A stretch of DNA of 64,000 bases. It comes from Chitinasiproducens palmae. GTDB lineage: Bacteria > Pseudomonadota > Gammaproteobacteria > Burkholderiales > Burkholderiaceae. Both the position numbers and the translations under genes were made by a program. This document shows positions 42,871-51,673 of the stretch, in pieces. Position 1 is the first letter of the stretch. Every line of letters starts with the position of its first letter. The notes under the pieces are model-generated. The model did no database searches. It worked only from the letters and a program-made list of their open reading frames with translations, and was not told the origin of the DNA. The stretch is from NCBI RefSeq assembly GCF_900095735.1, contig NZ_FNLO01000010.1:90094-154093 (forward strand), read 5' to 3'.

Positions 42871-43554
42871 TCAGTTGCGGCGTTCCCGGATGTCCTCGAC
42901 GCTCATCCGGCCCTCGGCCTTGCCGGAGGCGACGTCGCGGAACCACAGCGGATGATGCTTGCGCGCCCAGCCGTAGCTGACCGTGCCGCGCACCATCGCG
43001 CCGATCGACCCTTTGACCCACAGCGCGGCGTAGATGTGCACGATGATCCCGACGATCAGCGCGAATGCGCAGAACGCGTGGACCACGGCCGCGAAACGGA
43101 TCACGGTGATCGGGAAGTAGAAGGAGAAATAGCGGCGCCAGATCACGATGCCGGACAGCAGCAGCCCGATCAGGCACAGCACCATCACGAAGAACAGCAG
43201 CTTCTGTCCGGCATTGTACTTGCCGATCTTGGGCAGCCTTTCCTCACGATTGGTCAGCACGTCGCGAAACTGCTTGAGCCACTGAACGTCGTATTTCTCG
43301 ATCTTGTTGTGATGCCAGAAGCGGATCGCCAGCGAGCCGAACGACAGGAACATCACCACACCGATGAACGGGTGCAGGATGCGCGTCCATTGCCCGCCGC
43401 CGAGGATCGCGTACATCCAGGCCATCGACGGGTGGAACATCGCCAGGCCCGACAGCGCGAGCAGCACGAAGGTGATCGCAGTCACCCAGTGATTGCTGCG
43501 CTCGTTCGGGCTATAGCGACGGATCATGCGCGGATAACGGGGATGATCGCTCAT
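42871..43554 (-). CDS. fdnI: Formate dehydrogenase gamma subunit, cytochrome b556
   Basis: A 227-residue inner-membrane subunit of formate dehydrogenase-N that carries electrons from FdnH to the quinone pool. Four hydrophobic helices are visible, with His residues in [23 protein letters not shown] and [22 protein letters not shown] that are likely haem b ligands. The ATG overlaps the fdnH stop (ATGA at 43551-43554). Length matches the family. Confidence 0.93.
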   Translation of the reverse strand: MSDHPRYPRMIRRYSPNERSNHWVTAITFVLLALSGLAMFHPSMAWMYAILGGGQWTRILHPFIGVVMFLSFGSLAIRFWHHNKIEKYDVQWLKQFRDVLTNREERLPKIGKYNAGQKLLFFVMVLCLIGLLLSGIVIWRRYFSFYFPITVIRFAAVVHAFCAFALIVGIIVHIYAALWVKGSIGAMVRGTVSYGWARKHHPLWFRDVASGKAEGRMSVEDIRERRN

Positions 43555-44510
43555 GGCCGGGTCTCCTCGGTCGGGTTCACACGTGCACGGTCGCTGCGCG
43601 CCGCGTCGTCCTCGAGGCGGCGCGCGTCCTCGTCGGCCTCGCGTTCGTCCTCGTCGCTCACCTCGTTCGGACCGACACGGGTGTAGTGGAAGAAGCCCGC
43701 CATCGCCGAGAGCACGATGCCGGCAACCGCCAGCGGCTTGCTGACGCCTTTCCACAAGCGCACCAGCGGACTGATGCGCGGGTTGTCCGCCAGCCCGTGA
43801 TACAGCGACGGCTTGTCCGCGTGGTGCAGCACGTACATCACGTGCGTGCCGCCGACGCCCGCCGGGTCGTACAAGCCGGCATTGTCGAAGCCGCGCGACT
43901 TCAGGTCGACCACGCGATCCGCCGCCTGCTCCTTCATGTCCTCCTTGGTGCCGAACATGATCGCGCCGGTCGGACAGGTCTTCACGCAGGCCGGCTCCTG
44001 GCCGACCGCGACGCGGTCGGAGCACAGCGTGCACTTGTACGCACGGTTGTCCTTCTTCGAGATCCGCGGGATGTTGAACGGGCAGCCGGTGATGCAATAG
44101 CCGCAACCGATGCAGTTCTCCTCGTGGAAATCGACGATGCCGTTGGTGTACTGGATGATCGCCCCAGGCGCCGGACACGCCTTCAGGCAGCCCGGATCCT
44201 CGCAATGCATGCAGCCGTCCTTGCGGATCAGCCACTCGAGGTCGCCCTTCGGATTCTCGTACTCGGTGAACCGCATCACCGTCCACGACTGGTCCGACAG
44301 GTCGCGCGGATTGTCGTAGACGCCCGTGGTCGTACCGACCTCGTCGCGCAGATCGTTCCACTCCATGCACGCGGTCTGGCACGCCTTGCAGCCGATGCAC
44401 TTGGTGACGTCGATCAGCTTCGCGACGGTTCCAGTGACCGGCGTACGCGCCGCGGGCGGCTGCGTGGTGGTCGCGGAGAGGCGCTTGATGTCTAGAGATT
44501 GCAAAGCCAT
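43551..44510 (-). CDS. fdnH: Formate dehydrogenase beta subunit, iron-sulfur
   Basis: A 319-residue subunit with four [4Fe-4S] binding sets: [37 protein letters not shown] and CTLCSDR...CVKTCP. A C-terminal transmembrane helix ([21 protein letters not shown], near 265-285) anchors it beside FdnI. It lies 10 bases downstream of fdnG. A Glu/Asp/Arg-rich tail after the helix is longer than in E. coli. Confidence 0.95.
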   Translation of the reverse strand: MALQSLDIKRLSATTTQPPAARTPVTGTVAKLIDVTKCIGCKACQTACMEWNDLRDEVGTTTGVYDNPRDLSDQSWTVMRFTEYENPKGDLEWLIRKDGCMHCEDPGCLKACPAPGAIIQYTNGIVDFHEENCIGCGYCITGCPFNIPRISKKDNRAYKCTLCSDRVAVGQEPACVKTCPTGAIMFGTKEDMKEQAADRVVDLKSRGFDNAGLYDPAGVGGTHVMYVLHHADKPSLYHGLADNPRISPLVRLWKGVSKPLAVAGIVLSAMAGFFHYTRVGPNEVSDEDEREADEDARRLEDDAARSDRARVNPTEETRP

Positions 44511-44520
44511 GTTTCGCTCC

Positions 44521-47500
44521 TTACGCCTTTTCCACCTTCACCAGGAAGGACTTGAACTCCGGTGTCTGGGAGTTCCCGTCGCCTACCGATGGCGTCAGCG
44601 TGTTCGCGATGTAACCCGGCTTGGCAATGCCCTTGAAGCCCCAGTGAATCGGCACGCCGACCGTCTGGACCTTCTTGCCCTCGATCATCAACGGCTTGAT
44701 GCGCTTGGTAACCAGCGCGACGGCCTCGATGTGGCCGCGCTTGGAACTGACGCGCACGCGGTCGCCAGCCACCACGCCAACTTCCCTGGCCAGGTCCTCG
44801 CCGATCTCCACGAACTGCTCCGGCTGGATGATCGCGTTCAGACGCGCATGCTTGGTCCAATAGTGGAAGTGCTCGGTGAGCCGATAGGTCGTGGCCGTGT
44901 GCGGGAACTCGGCGGCCGTGCCGAAATCGGCACGGTCGTCGGCGAACACGCGCGCCACCGGCGAACTGGTGACCTGCGCATTGTTCGGATGCAACGGGTT
45001 GTGACCGATCGGCGTCTCGAACGGCTCGTAGTGCTCCGGGAAAGGCCCTTCGTTCAGCCCGTCGCGCGAGAAGAAGCGCGCGACCCCTTCCGGATTCATG
45101 ATGAACGGGCCCATGCCGTTCTCGGGCGGCTCGTCGACCTTGTAGTCCGGCACGTCGAAGCCGCTCCATGCGCTGCCGTTCCAACCGATCAGCTTACGGC
45201 GCGCGTCGAACGGACGCCCGTCCGGCGCGGCCGAAGCACGGTTGTACAGGATGCGCCGGTTGACCGGCCAGGCCCACGACCAGTTCAGCGTCTGGCCGAG
45301 GCCCGACGGATCGGCGTTGTCGCGCCGCGCCATCTGGTTGCCGGCCTGTGTCCAGGCCCCGCAATAGATCCAGCAGCCGCTCGAGGTCGTGCCATCGTCG
45401 CGCAGCAGCGCGAAGCTGGGCAACTGCTCGCCCTTCTTCGCCAGGATCTTGGTCGGATCCTTCGGATCGGTGATGTCGGCGAGCGCGCGGCCGTTGAACT
45501 CCTTGGCCAGCTCTTCCGGCAACGGGCTTTCCGGCTCGATGTACGGCCAGTCCAGATTGACGATCGGGTCGGGGTACTTGCCGCCCTCGGCCTGATAGGC
45601 CTTGCGCATGCGAAGGAACAGCCCGGACATGATCTCGATGTCGCTGCGCGCTTCGTACGGCGGTTCGGCGCCCTGCCAGTGCCACTGCAGCCAGCGCGAC
45701 GAGTTCGTCAGCGAGCCCTGCTCCTCGGCGAAGCAGGTGGTCGGCAGACGGAACACCTCGGTCTGGATCTTGGTCGGATCGACATCGTTGTGCTCGCCGA
45801 AATTGCGCCAGAATTCGGACGATTCGGTGGCGAGCGGGTCCATCACGACCAGGAACTTCAGCTTGGCCAGCCCGGCACCGACCTTCGCCTTGTTCGGCGC
45901 GGCCGCCAGCGGATTGAAGCCCTGCAGGATGTAGCCGTTCATCTTGCCTTGCGCCATCAGTTCGATGGCCTGCAGCAAGTCGTACGACTTGTCGAGCTTC
46001 GGCAGGTAGTCGTAGCCCCAGTTGTTCTCCGCGGTCGCCGCCTTGCCCCACCACGACTTCATCATGCTGACGTAGAACGCGCGGTAATTCTTCCAGTAGC
46101 TCAGCTGGTTCGGCCGCAACGGCTTCTGCGCACGCTTGTCGATGTAGGCCTCGTAGTCCTGCTCCCCTTCCATCGGCAACGTCATGTAGCCGGGCAGCAG
46201 GTTGGACATCAGGCCCAGGTCGGTCAGGCCCTGGATGTTCGAGTGGCCGCGCAGCGCGTTCATGCCGCCACCGGCGATGCCGATGTTGCCCAGCAGCAGC
46301 TGGACCATCGCGCCGGTGCGGATGATCTGCGAGCCGATCGAATGGTGCGTCCAGCCCAGCGCGTACAGGATCGTGCCGGCACGATCCGGCGACGCGGTCG
46401 AGGCGAGCATCTCGCACACCGTCAGGAATTTCTCCTTCGGCGTGCCGCAAGCCTTTTCCACCATCTCCGGCGTATAGCGCGCGTAGTGGGCCTTCATCAG
46501 GTTGTAGACGCAGCGCGGATGCTGCAGCGTCATGTCGACCTTCACGTAGCCGTCGTCGCCGCGCTCGTAGTCCCAGCTCGACTTGTCCGCGTACGCGCGC
46601 TTCTCAGCGTCGTAGCCGCTGTAGAGACCATCCTCGAACGCGAAGTCCTCGCGCACGATGAACGGCATGTCCGTGTAGTTACGGACGTACTCATGCTGGA
46701 TCTTGTCGTTGGTCAGCAGGTAGTTGATCACCCCGCCGAGGAACACGATGTCCGAGCCGGTTCGGATGGGCGCGTAATAATCCGCGACCGATGCCGTCCG
46801 CGTAAAGCGCGGGTCCACCACGAGCAAGCGCGCCTTGTTGTGCGCCTTGGCTTCCGTGACCCACTTGAAACCGCAAGGGTGTGCTTCTGCGGCATTGCCG
46901 CCCATCACCAGGATTACGTCCGCGTTCTTGATGTCGACCCAATGGTTCGTCATCGCGCCACGGCCAAACGTCGGGGCAAGACCTGCCACCGTCGGGCCGT
47001 GTCAGACACGTGCCTGGTTATCGAATGCGAGCATCCCGGTGCTACGGACGACCTTGTGGGTCAGGTAGCCGGTTTCGTTGCTGGCGGCCGACGCGGCAAG
47101 CATGCCGGTCGTCAGCCATCGATTGACCTTCTGGCCCTTGTCGTTGTTCTCGACGAAGTTGGCGTCCCGGTCCGTCTTCATCAACTTCGCGATGCGATCA
47201 AGCGCGTCGTCCCAGCTGATGCGCTGCCATTCGGTCGAGCCTGGCGCGCGGTATTCGGGGAATTTCAGGCGCGACTCGCTGTGGACGAAGTCCAGCAGGC
47301 TCGCGCCCTTCGGGCAGAGCGTGCCGCGATTGACCGGATGGTCGGGATCGCCTTCGATATGGATGATGCTGCGCTTCGCATTCTTGGCGCCGTCACCGAG
47401 GCTGTACATCAGGATGCCGCAGGCGACAGAGCAATACGTGCAGGTATTGCGCGTTTCAACAGTGCGCGACAGTTTGTATTGACGCACCTCGGCCAAAGCG

Positions 47501-47592
47501 GTGGCGGGCGAGAAGCCCATCAACGCAAGGCTCGACCCCGCAAGCGAGGTAGCGGTGACCTTCAGAAACTGGCGCCGGGAGAGTTGCAACAT
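44521..47592 (-). CDS. fdnG: Formate dehydrogenase-N alpha subunit, selenoprotein (UGA = Sec)
   Basis: A 1023-residue molybdopterin (bis-MGD) catalytic subunit that oxidises formate in the periplasm. A twin-arginine signal SRRQFLK is at residues 5-11. The [4Fe-4S] motif is CTYCSVAC (Cys51, 54, 58) with Cys93. An in-frame UGA at 47002-47004 gives selenocysteine at residue 197, in [17 protein letters not shown], the position of Sec in E. coli FdnG. A SECIS-like hairpin follows at once. An ATG at 47592 with CGGAG upstream is chosen. A TATACT box lies at 47624-47629 on this strand. Read without recoding it would look like two separate genes. Confidence 0.96.
46963..47004 (-). promoter_or_regulatory. 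Bacterial SECIS element after the fdnG UGA
   Basis: The mRNA after UGA forms a hairpin whose stem GGCA/UGCC closes a GGUCU loop, with CGG/CCG below it and a bulged U between. The GGUCU loop and bulged U are the known SelB contact features of the E. coli fdhF/fdnG elements. The structure is read by eye, not folded. Confidence 0.85.
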
Positions 47593-47931
47593 GTGGGGCT
47601 CCGGCTTTTTTAAAAACACGCGAAGTATAGGCCGTTCGGTCGCTTCGCGCCCGCCCGAGAGCAGGCTTACGAGACAAGAAAATGTCGTGCCAGCAATGAC
47701 TTAGGTTTTTCCCGACCGGGCGGACGGCCACTGCGGCTATCCGCCGCATCGCACCGGCGCCACGGCTCGCGACGCCGGCGGCGCGATGCTTGCGCAGTGT
47801 AAGATTTTGCTTCCGCCGGTGTCCGGTCGTCGTATCCTTGATATCCCTGCCCTGTTGCAGGCTGCCGACACCGCACGCACGGGACTTCGAACGCACGGGA
47901 CTTCGACCGATCCACCGCCTGGACAACTTCG
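47593..47931. other. Divergent spacer between fdnG and chaA, 339 bp
   Basis: Should contain the promoters of the fdn-sel unit and of chaA. A TATACT -10-like box for fdnG lies at 47624-47629 (minus). A 16-bp direct repeat lies at 47875-47906. I could not identify a clear FNR or NarL site. Confidence 0.5.
47875..47906. repeat. 16-bp direct repeat upstream of chaA
   Basis: ACGCACGGGACTTCGA occurs twice in tandem, 25 bases before the chaA ATG. Confidence 0.9.
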
Positions 47932-49143
47932 ATGATGACTGCACTGAGATTGGCGATCGGCTGGCTGGCGGTCCTCGCCGTGAAGACCTTGGGCCCGGCG
48001 TTCGGGCTGACGCCCTCCCCGTTAGTCTCGGCACTTTGCCTGGCATTGTTGCTGGCCGTGATCGTCTGGACCGCCTTCGGTGTGGTCCACGAGGCGGAAG
48101 CCCTGGCCGAATTGCTCGGCGACCTGCTGGGCACGCTGGTGCTGACCTTGTCCGTCGTGATCATCGAGGTGGCACTGGTGGCGGCGGTGATGCTCGGCGC
48201 GGAGGGCGCGCCGACGCTCGGCCGCGACACCATGTTCGCGGTGCAGATGATCGTGCTGAACGGCGTCGTCGGCCTGAAGCTGCTGATCGGTGGCTTCCGC
48301 TACCGCGAGCAGACGTACAACCTGCAGGGCGCCACCGCCTACCTGACGGTGCTGATCCCACTCACCGTGTTTCCGCTGGTGCTGCCGAACTTCACCCGTT
48401 CGACCGCTGACGGGACGATGACGGTCACGCAGGCCGCTGCGTTCTCGCTGATGACGATCGTCCTGTATGGGGTATTCCTGATCCTGCAGACGGGTCGGCA
48501 CCGCGATCACTTCCAGCAGCCGGCCGGCGGCCAGGGTCAGGACCTGCCGCCATCGGCGGCAGCAGCCGCCATCGAAGCCGACCACCCGAGTCACGACGCC
48601 GCCGCGACGCCGCGGCGGCCGCATCTGCCGCTGGACAGCGGCAGCGACAGCGGCAACGGCAACGGCGGCGGCGGCGGCGGCGGCAGGCGCAGCCGGATCG
48701 TCGTACATTGCGTGCGGCTGCTGGCAAGCATTCTGGTGATCGTGCTGCTCGCCAAGGGCATGGCGCAACTGCTCGACCAGGTCATCGTCGCGCTGGACGC
48801 ACCGGCAGCGCTGGGGGGCGTGCTGATCGCGGCGATCGTATTTACCCCCGAGGCCATCACCGCGTTGCGCGCGGCGAACAACAACGAACTGCAGCGCGCG
48901 ATCAATCTGTGCCTCGGCGCGGCGACGTCGACGGTCGGGCTGACGGTGCCCGCCGTGCTTGGTATCGGTCTGCTGACTGGACAGCCCGCCATCCTCGGCC
49001 TGCCGCCGACCGAGATGGTGCTGCTCGCGGTGACACTGCTGATGAGTGCCCTGACCTTCTCCGGAAGTCGCACGACGATGCTCGGTGGCGCAACGCATCT
49101 GGTCGTTTTCTTCGCCTACTTGGTGCTGATCTTCAGCCCGTGA
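47932..49143 (+). CDS. chaA: ChaA-type calcium/proton (sodium/proton) antiporter
   Basis: A 403-residue inner-membrane antiporter of the CaCA superfamily. The two inverted alpha repeats are present: GDLLGTLVLTLSVVIIEVAL near residues 63-82 and IAAIVFTPEAITALRAANNNELQRA near 300-325, with acidic residues in each. A hydrophilic cytoplasmic loop with His, Ser and a run of Gly (about 200-260) links the halves and is longer than in E. coli. Ion specificity cannot be read from sequence. It is monocistronic and divergent from fdnG. Confidence 0.9.
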   Translation: MMTALRLAIGWLAVLAVKTLGPAFGLTPSPLVSALCLALLLAVIVWTAFGVVHEAEALAELLGDLLGTLVLTLSVVIIEVALVAAVMLGAEGAPTLGRDTMFAVQMIVLNGVVGLKLLIGGFRYREQTYNLQGATAYLTVLIPLTVFPLVLPNFTRSTADGTMTVTQAAAFSLMTIVLYGVFLILQTGRHRDHFQQPAGGQGQDLPPSAAAAAIEADHPSHDAAATPRRPHLPLDSGSDSGNGNGGGGGGGRRSRIVVHCVRLLASILVIVLLAKGMAQLLDQVIVALDAPAALGGVLIAAIVFTPEAITALRAANNNELQRAINLCLGAATSTVGLTVPAVLGIGLLTGQPAILGLPPTEMVLLAVTLLMSALTFSGSRTTMLGGATHLVVFFAYLVLIFSP

Positions 49144-49622
49144 GGCATTGCGTCGATGCGAGCGCGGCGATGTCGTGCGTCACGCCGTGGCGCTACCGTT
49201 CACGCTGCACCGCCGCGCGCAAGCCGCCTCACCGCGCGAGCCGGTCGGGCGGCCGATCGCCGCATAGCACGGGCCGGGCTGTTGCAAGCAGCGGTGGAAT
49301 CGGCAGCCGCTTCCGCCCTCACGCGGCAGCGAGCGCGAGCGCACGGCGCATGCAACGAGGTTCAGGCAAGGATTGGGGGATCACGGGGATTAAGGTGGGC
49401 CTGGTGACAGGCGCAGCGCCCGTGGCGAACACCACGGTTTGGCTTCGTGAGCTACGTTGGCTACCGCGAGCCCGCCGGATGACGCATGATGCATGACACA
49501 TGACGCATGCGGTCGACGGGGACAACCGTCGGGCGCGGACTGAGCGACGCTCCGAGGCGAACCGACCACGCGCGACGCGGTCGGCAGGCGGACACGCGTG
49601 TGAAAGCCCGCGCGTTGGATTA
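49144..49622. other. Intergenic region, 479 bp
   Basis: Between chaA and the 3' end of the tRNA-Ile gene. It holds a 7-bp repeat at 49480-49507. No gene is supported. Confidence 0.45.
49480..49507. repeat. 7-bp tandem repeat, 4 units
   Basis: TGACGCA, TGATGCA, TGACACA, TGACGCA in tandem, past the 3' end of the tRNA-Ile gene. Confidence 0.8.
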
Positions 49623-49956
49623 TGGTGGGCCGTGTTGGACTTGAACCAACGACCAAAGGATTATGCCTACCACTTCGGCTTTCGCCGCCCGTTTCCGGTT
49701 CGTGGCCTGGACTCTGTCTTGCCTTTCGGCCTTCCCGTCGAGTCTCTACACGTTCTCCCGCAAGGGAGCTTCGCTCGGCGTTGGCATGGCGCGATGCGCG
49801 TTAGCGTTCACCGAATTTGAGAAGTTCTACGTCAAGGCAGAGCGAACTTACCTTGCGCAACCCGATCGGCGTCGTCCGTGCGCAATCGACACAACTGGAT
49901 GCGTTTAGGCAGACACCGCTTAAGTCCTCTGCTCTAACCAACTGAGCTAACGGCCC
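49623..49956 (-). tRNA. tRNA-Ile(CAU) interrupted by a group I intron
   Basis: Exon 1 is 49956-49923 (34 bases, GGGCCGTTAGCTCAG... to GAGGACT) and exon 2 is 49665-49623 (43 bases, CATAATCC... to the encoded CCA). Joined, they give a 77-base tRNA: acceptor GGGCCGU/ACGGCCC, D stem GCUC/GAGC, anticodon stem GAGGA/UCCUU with loop CUCAUAA, and T stem GUUGG/CCAAC. All arms pair. Anticodon CAU in this body is the isoleucine tRNA that needs lysidine at C34 (TilS) to read AUA. The intron splits the loop between U33 and C34. Confidence 0.93.
49666..49922 (-). ncRNA. Group I self-splicing intron in tRNA-Ile(CAU)
   Basis: A 257-nt intron. It ends in G, and the 5' exon ends in U. P1 can form between exon AGGACU and intron GGUGUCU with the U-G wobble at the splice site. 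Core elements match small bacterial tRNA introns: AAAUUCGGUGAACGCUAA (P/J region), CAACGCCGAGC (Q), GUGUAGAGACUCGACGGGA (R) and AGAGUCCAGG (S), with P7 from GACUC/GAGUC. No endonuclease gene is present. It resembles the Azoarcus tRNA-Ile intron, but the insertion site appears to differ. Confidence 0.92.
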
Positions 49957-50407
49957 ATAGCCGGCAATTATCGCATGCGCCGGGCAATCGGGACAAGACT
50001 AGTCGGTGCATGTGCTCGGAAGCTTGTCCCCATGAATGCCAGTCGGAGCCTACTTTTCCAATGCAGAAATCGGCCATGTCGAGTCATCGTTTTTGTGACG
50101 CTATGCCCCGCGCTATGCCCCATTCCGGACCATCCAGCCGCACGGAGCGGCGCAATCCGTACTGCGTAGCAAATCCGCGCGGAGAGATCGCAGGCGCCAT
50201 AACCGCGGTGCCGGCGCGACGGACCCGTCGTCAGCCCGCGCAGCATGGCCTCGCGGCAGGCATGGCGATGACGGCGAGAAGGGACGCCGACCTGCCACGC
50301 TCACAGGCGTTCAGCGACGAAGTCGGGATCGCCTGCATGGGCGTCCGGCCACGTGCTGGCGTGCGCGCACGGGCAGCCGCCCCGTCCCTCCGTCGGTTGT
50401 CAGTCTG
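49957..50407. other. Intergenic region, lower GC near the tRNA
   Basis: The first 150 bases are clearly less GC-rich than the rest of the window. It should hold the promoter of the tRNA gene. A 92-codon minus-strand frame (49968-50246) has no recognisable domain and I do not call it a gene. Confidence 0.4.
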
Positions 50408-51589
50408 ATGCGCAAGAACACTACGCCTGACGCGCGTTCGGGCAAGACGCCGCCGCTCGGCGGCGCGGCCGACCGGCGGCCGCCTCGGCGTGTCAAACAT
50501 TGGCGGCGCCATGCGATGCTGGGGCTGGGGCTGGCCGGTGTCGGCGCGGCAGCGTTGTTTGCAATCCGCACCGGCGTGGCTGGTTTCGACGGTTGGGGGC
50601 TGAGCAGCCGTCCCTACCGCGGTCCGGTCACCGATCACTTCGACGGCCAACGCTTCCATTCAGTGCCGCCCACGCCGCGCACCTCGTTCTTCGACGTTCT
50701 CCGCTGGCAACGCGGGCGGCCGGCCGACGACTGGCGCGAGGAAGCGGCTGATCCGACCGGCGCGCAGCCGGCGCGACGCGTCGACGGCGCGGCGCTGACC
50801 GTGACGCTCGTCAATCATGCGACGCTGCTGATCCAGCATCGCGGTCTCAATATCCTGACCGATCCGATCTATTCGGCGCATGCGGGCCCGTTCGGCCGTT
50901 TCGGGCCACGCCGCTACACGCCGCCGGGCATCGCCTTCGATGCGCTGCCGCCGATCGATGCGATCCTGATCAGCCACAATCACTACGATCACCTCGACGC
51001 TGGCACGCTGTCCGATCTCGCGCGACGTTTCCCGTCGGCACGCGTGTTCACTGGTCTTGGCAACGGTCACCAACTCCGGCATGCCGGTTTTCGGGATATG
51101 GTCGAGCTCGATTGGTGGCAGGCCGCGCCGCTGTCGGCGGGCGTCGCGGTACAGGCAGTGCCTGCGCGGCACTGGTCCGAACGCATGCCATGGAATGTCA
51201 ATGCGACGCTGGTCGCCGGCTTTGTACTGACTTCGCCCGACGGATCGGTCTACTTCGCCGGCGATACCGCGGCGGGCGGCCATTTTGCCGAGATCGCGGC
51301 TCGCCTCGGGCCGATCCGGTTCGCCGCCTTGCCGATTGGCGCGTACGCGCCACGCTGGTTCATGCAACGCAGCCACATGTCGCCGGCGGAAGCGGTTCAG
51401 GCCGCGCTTGCGCTCGATGCCCGCCAGTCGATGGCGATCCATTTCGGCACGTTCCGGCTATCGGACGAGGCCCAGCATGCGCCCGAAGCCGCGCTGGCCG
51501 ATGCGCTGCGCCGCACCGGCTTCGACGCCGAACGCTTCGTCGCGTTGCGCCCGGGGGGACGCCTCGCGGTGCCGCCGCTGCCGTCGTGA
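50408..51589 (+). CDS. MBL-fold metal-dependent hydrolase (NAPE-PLD/UlaG-like)
   Basis: A 393-residue protein of the metallo-beta-lactamase fold. Zinc ligands are in SHNHYDHLD near residues 188-197, with a further His in PARHWSER and Asp in YFAGDTAAGG near 283. A final His lies in AIHFGTFRLSDE. The pattern is that of the NAPE-phospholipase D/L-ascorbate lactonase-like group. An N-terminal hydrophobic segment (about 36-55) may anchor it in the membrane. The substrate is unknown. A shared terminator separates it from rpoD. Confidence 0.83.
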   Translation: MRKNTTPDARSGKTPPLGGAADRRPPRRVKHWRRHAMLGLGLAGVGAAALFAIRTGVAGFDGWGLSSRPYRGPVTDHFDGQRFHSVPPTPRTSFFDVLRWQRGRPADDWREEAADPTGAQPARRVDGAALTVTLVNHATLLIQHRGLNILTDPIYSAHAGPFGRFGPRRYTPPGIAFDALPPIDAILISHNHYDHLDAGTLSDLARRFPSARVFTGLGNGHQLRHAGFRDMVELDWWQAAPLSAGVAVQAVPARHWSERMPWNVNATLVAGFVLTSPDGSVYFAGDTAAGGHFAEIAARLGPIRFAALPIGAYAPRWFMQRSHMSPAEAVQAALALDARQSMAIHFGTFRLSDEAQHAPEAALADALRRTGFDAERFVALRPGGRLAVPPLPS

Positions 51590-51607
51590 ACCCGGCGCGC
51601 CAATGAA

Positions 51608-51637
51608 AAAAGGCGAGGCCCTGGGGCCTCGCCTTTT
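51608..51637. terminator. Bidirectional terminator between MBL hydrolase and rpoD
   Basis: Perfect 13-bp inverted repeat AAAAGGCGAGGCC / GGCCTCGCCTTTT with a 4-base loop. It has a T run on one side and an A run on the other, so it can end transcripts from both convergent genes. Confidence 0.9.
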
Positions 51638-51673
51638 CATCGGTCAGCCGCGTTGTGGGCGGCTGACGATGCA

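Noticed and set aside
42871-44400. A 509-codon minus-strand frame seeming to fuse fdnH and fdnI
   Set aside because: Its first half is fdnH read out of frame; real fdnH and fdnI are separate and overlap by ATGA at 43551-43554.
46999-47004. fdnG as a pseudogene broken by a stop codon
   Set aside because: The UGA is at the Sec position, followed by a SECIS hairpin, and selA, selB, selC and selD are all present.
49622-49804. Plus-strand open frame beginning MVGRVGLEPTTKG
   Set aside because: It is an antisense reading of the tRNA-Ile 3' exon and intron; such GLEPTT-type starts are a known artefact over tRNA genes.
49968-50246. Integrase remnant next to the tRNA
   Set aside because: Lower GC and a tRNA nearby suggested it, but it lies on the 5' side of the tRNA and has no integrase motif or att repeat.
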